Part shown: piece by piece, positions 14,647-15,759 of the stretch
Layout of the letters: every line of letters begins with the position of its first letter
Position numbering within the stretch: position 1 is the first letter of the stretch
Assembly: GCA_013696235.1 (NCBI GenBank)
Contig: JACCYY010000073.1
Coordinates: 1 to 15,759, forward strand
Direction: 5' to 3'
DNA length: 15,759 nt
From: Sporichthyaceae bacterium
Lineage (GTDB): Bacteria > Actinomycetota > Actinomycetes > JACCYY01
Made by a program: the position numbers and the translations under genes
The notes under the pieces: model-generated
Told to the model about the DNA's origin: nothing
What the model saw: only the letters and a program-made list of their open reading frames with translations
The model's database searches: none

Positions 14647-14969
14647 TGCGCGACCTCCTGCGGCGGCAGGGCCGCGACGATGGGGTGGTCCTTGGGGATC
14701 TTGCCGAGCTTGGCGGCCCCTCCGGGAGAGCCGAGGTCGTCGAAGAACGCCACGTTCGCGGTGTAGAAGTCCTTCCACTTCTCCGGGGTGTCGTCCTCGT
14801 AGAAGATCGCCTCGACCGGGCAGACCGGCTCGCACGCCCCGCAGTCGACGCACTCGTCCGGGTGGATGTAGAGCATGCGCTCGCCCTCGTAGATGCAGTC
14901 GACCGGGCACTCGTCGACGCACGCGAGGTCCTTGAGATCGACGCAAGGCAGCGCGATGACGTATGTCAC
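14643..14969 (-). CDS. fdxA: 7Fe ferredoxin (3Fe-4S/4Fe-4S)
   Basis: This 108-residue electron carrier matches actinobacterial FdxA/FdxC. The cysteine pattern fits a seven-iron protein. C9, C17 and C50 would bind the 3Fe-4S cluster; C21, C40, C43 and C46 the 4Fe-4S cluster; C25 is extra, as in the family. The conserved [19 protein letters not shown] and [10 protein letters not shown] blocks and the usual tail [15 protein letters not shown] are present. The start is a GTG behind a strong GAGGAGGGG. The stop overlaps the dapC start by 4 bp, so the two are coupled, although the ferredoxin has no known part in the DAP pathway. A linked fdxC-dapC pair also occurs in mycobacteria (Rv1177-Rv1178). 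Confidence 0.96.
   Translation of the reverse strand: MTYVIALPCVDLKDLACVDECPVDCIYEGERMLYIHPDECVDCGACEPVCPVEAIFYEDDTPEKWKDFYTANVAFFDDLGSPGGAAKLGKIPKDHPIVAALPPQEVAH
14654..14659 (-). promoter_or_regulatory. Shine-Dalgarno that decides the dapC start
   Basis: AGGAGG on the minus strand, inside the last codons of fdxA, sits 7 nt before a CTG that overlaps the fdxA stop. Its strength and spacing support initiation at CTG, since no standard start codon lies in range. Confidence 0.65.
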
Positions 14970-15047
14970 GGTCCCCTCCTCGTTCGTGCGCCACCCTCAG
15001 CGACGCAGTGCTTGCTGCCAGTATCCCCGGTACGCGCCGGCCCCGTG

Positions 15048-15062
15048 CCCCCTGCCCGGGGG
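15048..15062 (-). terminator. Weak GC hairpin after the VanW gene
   Basis: A 5-bp stem CCCCC / GGGGG with a 5-nt loop lies 23 nt beyond the VanW stop, in the 116-bp gap before fdxA. It has no T-tract and could be chance in such GC-rich DNA. The fdxA promoter must also lie in this gap or further upstream, but I see no TANNNT box at a good distance. Confidence 0.25.
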
Positions 15063-15085
15063 ACGGCGGGCGGGAACGCCCCCGG

Positions 15086-15759
15086 TCAGGCGGGCGGCGG
15101 CCGGCAGATGATCTCGTCAGCCGGGTTGTAGTGCGTCTCGAAGTCCTCCGACCGCACGACCGTCCCGCCCTCGACGAACTGGCGGGTCACGGTGATGTCG
15201 AAGCCGGACACTGGGTCCTGGTCGACGCACTCCTCGTCGTCCTCGTACTTGGTGGTGCCCGTGGTGATGTTGTACCGCTCCGAGGACACCGAGCGGATCT
15301 CGTCGTACGCCTTGGTGCCCCAGAACCGGACGGTGATCTCGCCCGGCGTGTGGATCGTCTGGATCAGCACGCCGGTGTCGGTGTCGTTGCGGAACCGCAG
15401 GTCGACTGTCGGCCAGGCCACCGTCGCCTCGCGCCCGGCCGGGTAGCGGCTGATGTAGAAGCTGTGCGGCTTGTGCTCGACGTCCTCGAGCCCGGCGAAG
15501 AAGACCGCGTTGAACGTCGTCGTCGCGACCTGGGAGACCCCGCCGCCGAAGTCCTCGCGCAGCTGCCCGCCGTCGATGATGAAGCCCTTCACGAACCCGT
15601 TCTCGGCCGTCCGCTCGCCGACGGTCTCGTTCAGGCTGAACGTCTCGCCGGGCAGCACGAGGGATCCGTTGATGATCTCGGCAGCCCGACCGATGTTCAC
15701 CAGGCGGTACTCCAGGATCGGGTAGTTGGTGGTGAACTCCGAGACCAGCTCGACGATGC
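15086..15759 (-). CDS. VanW family protein (5' end cut by the window edge)
   Basis: The visible 224 residues contain the VanW domain: FTTNYP, NIGRAAEIINGSLVLPGETFSLNETVG, the DFGGGVSQVATTTFNAVFFAGLEDVEHKPHSFYISRYPAGREATV core and the DLRFRNDTDTGVLI strand. The frame stays open to the right edge, and the residues before the GTG at 15700 (ELVSEFTTNYPILEYRL) are typical VanW sequence, so that GTG is not the start. Full-length actinobacterial members usually have an N-terminal membrane anchor and peptidoglycan-binding-like repeats, expected beyond the edge. Two Cys near the end (EECVDQD and EIICRPP) could form a disulfide, which fits an extracytoplasmic location. The function is unknown; the vancomycin link is by name only. 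Confidence 0.9.
   Translation of the reverse strand, partial: IVELVSEFTTNYPILEYRLVNIGRAAEIINGSLVLPGETFSLNETVGERTAENGFVKGFIIDGGQLREDFGGGVSQVATTTFNAVFFAGLEDVEHKPHSFYISRYPAGREATVAWPTVDLRFRNDTDTGVLIQTIHTPGEITVRFWGTKAYDEIRSVSSERYNITTGTTKYEDDEECVDQDPVSGFDITVTRQFVEGGTVVRSEDFETHYNPADEIICRPPPA

Noticed and set aside
14647-14994. Upstream extension of dapC over fdxA as a fusion protein
   Set aside because: The frame is open but its translation over fdxA is a shadow; fdxA in the other frame is a complete ferredoxin with all cluster cysteines.

Overview
The window is very GC-rich, tightly packed chromosomal DNA from an actinomycete. That rests on high-GC codon use, many GTG starts, and several actinobacteria-typical families: DUF3117, a 7Fe FdxA ferredoxin, a long tetrahydrodipicolinate N-succinyltransferase (DapD), DapC of the succinyl pathway, and a FolP2-type DHPS homologue. 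From memory, the gene set and partial order match the M. tuberculosis segment around Rv1177-Rv1220 (fdxC, dapC, dapD/dapE divergent, LOG protein, folP2, small DivIVA-domain protein, tag, DUF3117, glgM/glgA, glgC, O-methyltransferase). A Cellulomonas-like or other Micrococcales source is a guess. I see no phage, IS, CRISPR, tRNA or rRNA.

Layout. 1-312: 3' part of an O-methyltransferase gene, convergent with glgC across a hairpin that holds both stop codons. 328-2792: divergent glgC and GlgA/GlgM-type glycosyltransferase (ADP-glucose and alpha-glucan or maltose-1-phosphate synthesis). 2793-3611: a Nudix hydrolase and DUF3117, both on the minus strand and separated by two strong hairpins. 3790-5384: a PaaX-family regulator overlapping a PaaG-like crotonase. 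5371-6732: a minus-strand operon of a membrane-anchored DivIVA-domain protein, an SRPBCC protein and 3-methyladenine glycosylase I. 6826-7689: folP2-like gene. 7699-8544: LOG protein. 8664-10238: a large cytoplasmic protein with a degenerate GGDEF domain. 10249-12348: divergent dapE and dapD. 12456-13415: a secreted or anchored transglycosylase-like protein with an M15-like metal-site domain. 13422-13512: a perfect long inverted repeat. 13504-14969: fdxA-dapC operon. 15086 to the end: a VanW-family protein, cut by the right edge.

Three enzymes (DapD, DapC, DapE) supply successive steps of the succinylase branch of meso-diaminopimelate/lysine synthesis, which feeds peptidoglycan. The secreted protein and the VanW protein probably also act at the cell wall. 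GlgC feeds GlgA.

The most interesting points are small-scale. The 18-bp dapE/dapD gap carries a palindromic TACCGTA that gives each strand a -10 box 6-7 nt from its start codon. dapC seems to start on CTG behind a strong Shine-Dalgarno. The FolP and GGDEF homologues have both lost residues their families need. The inverted repeat next to dapC has 26-bp perfect arms and supplies the dapC stop codon.
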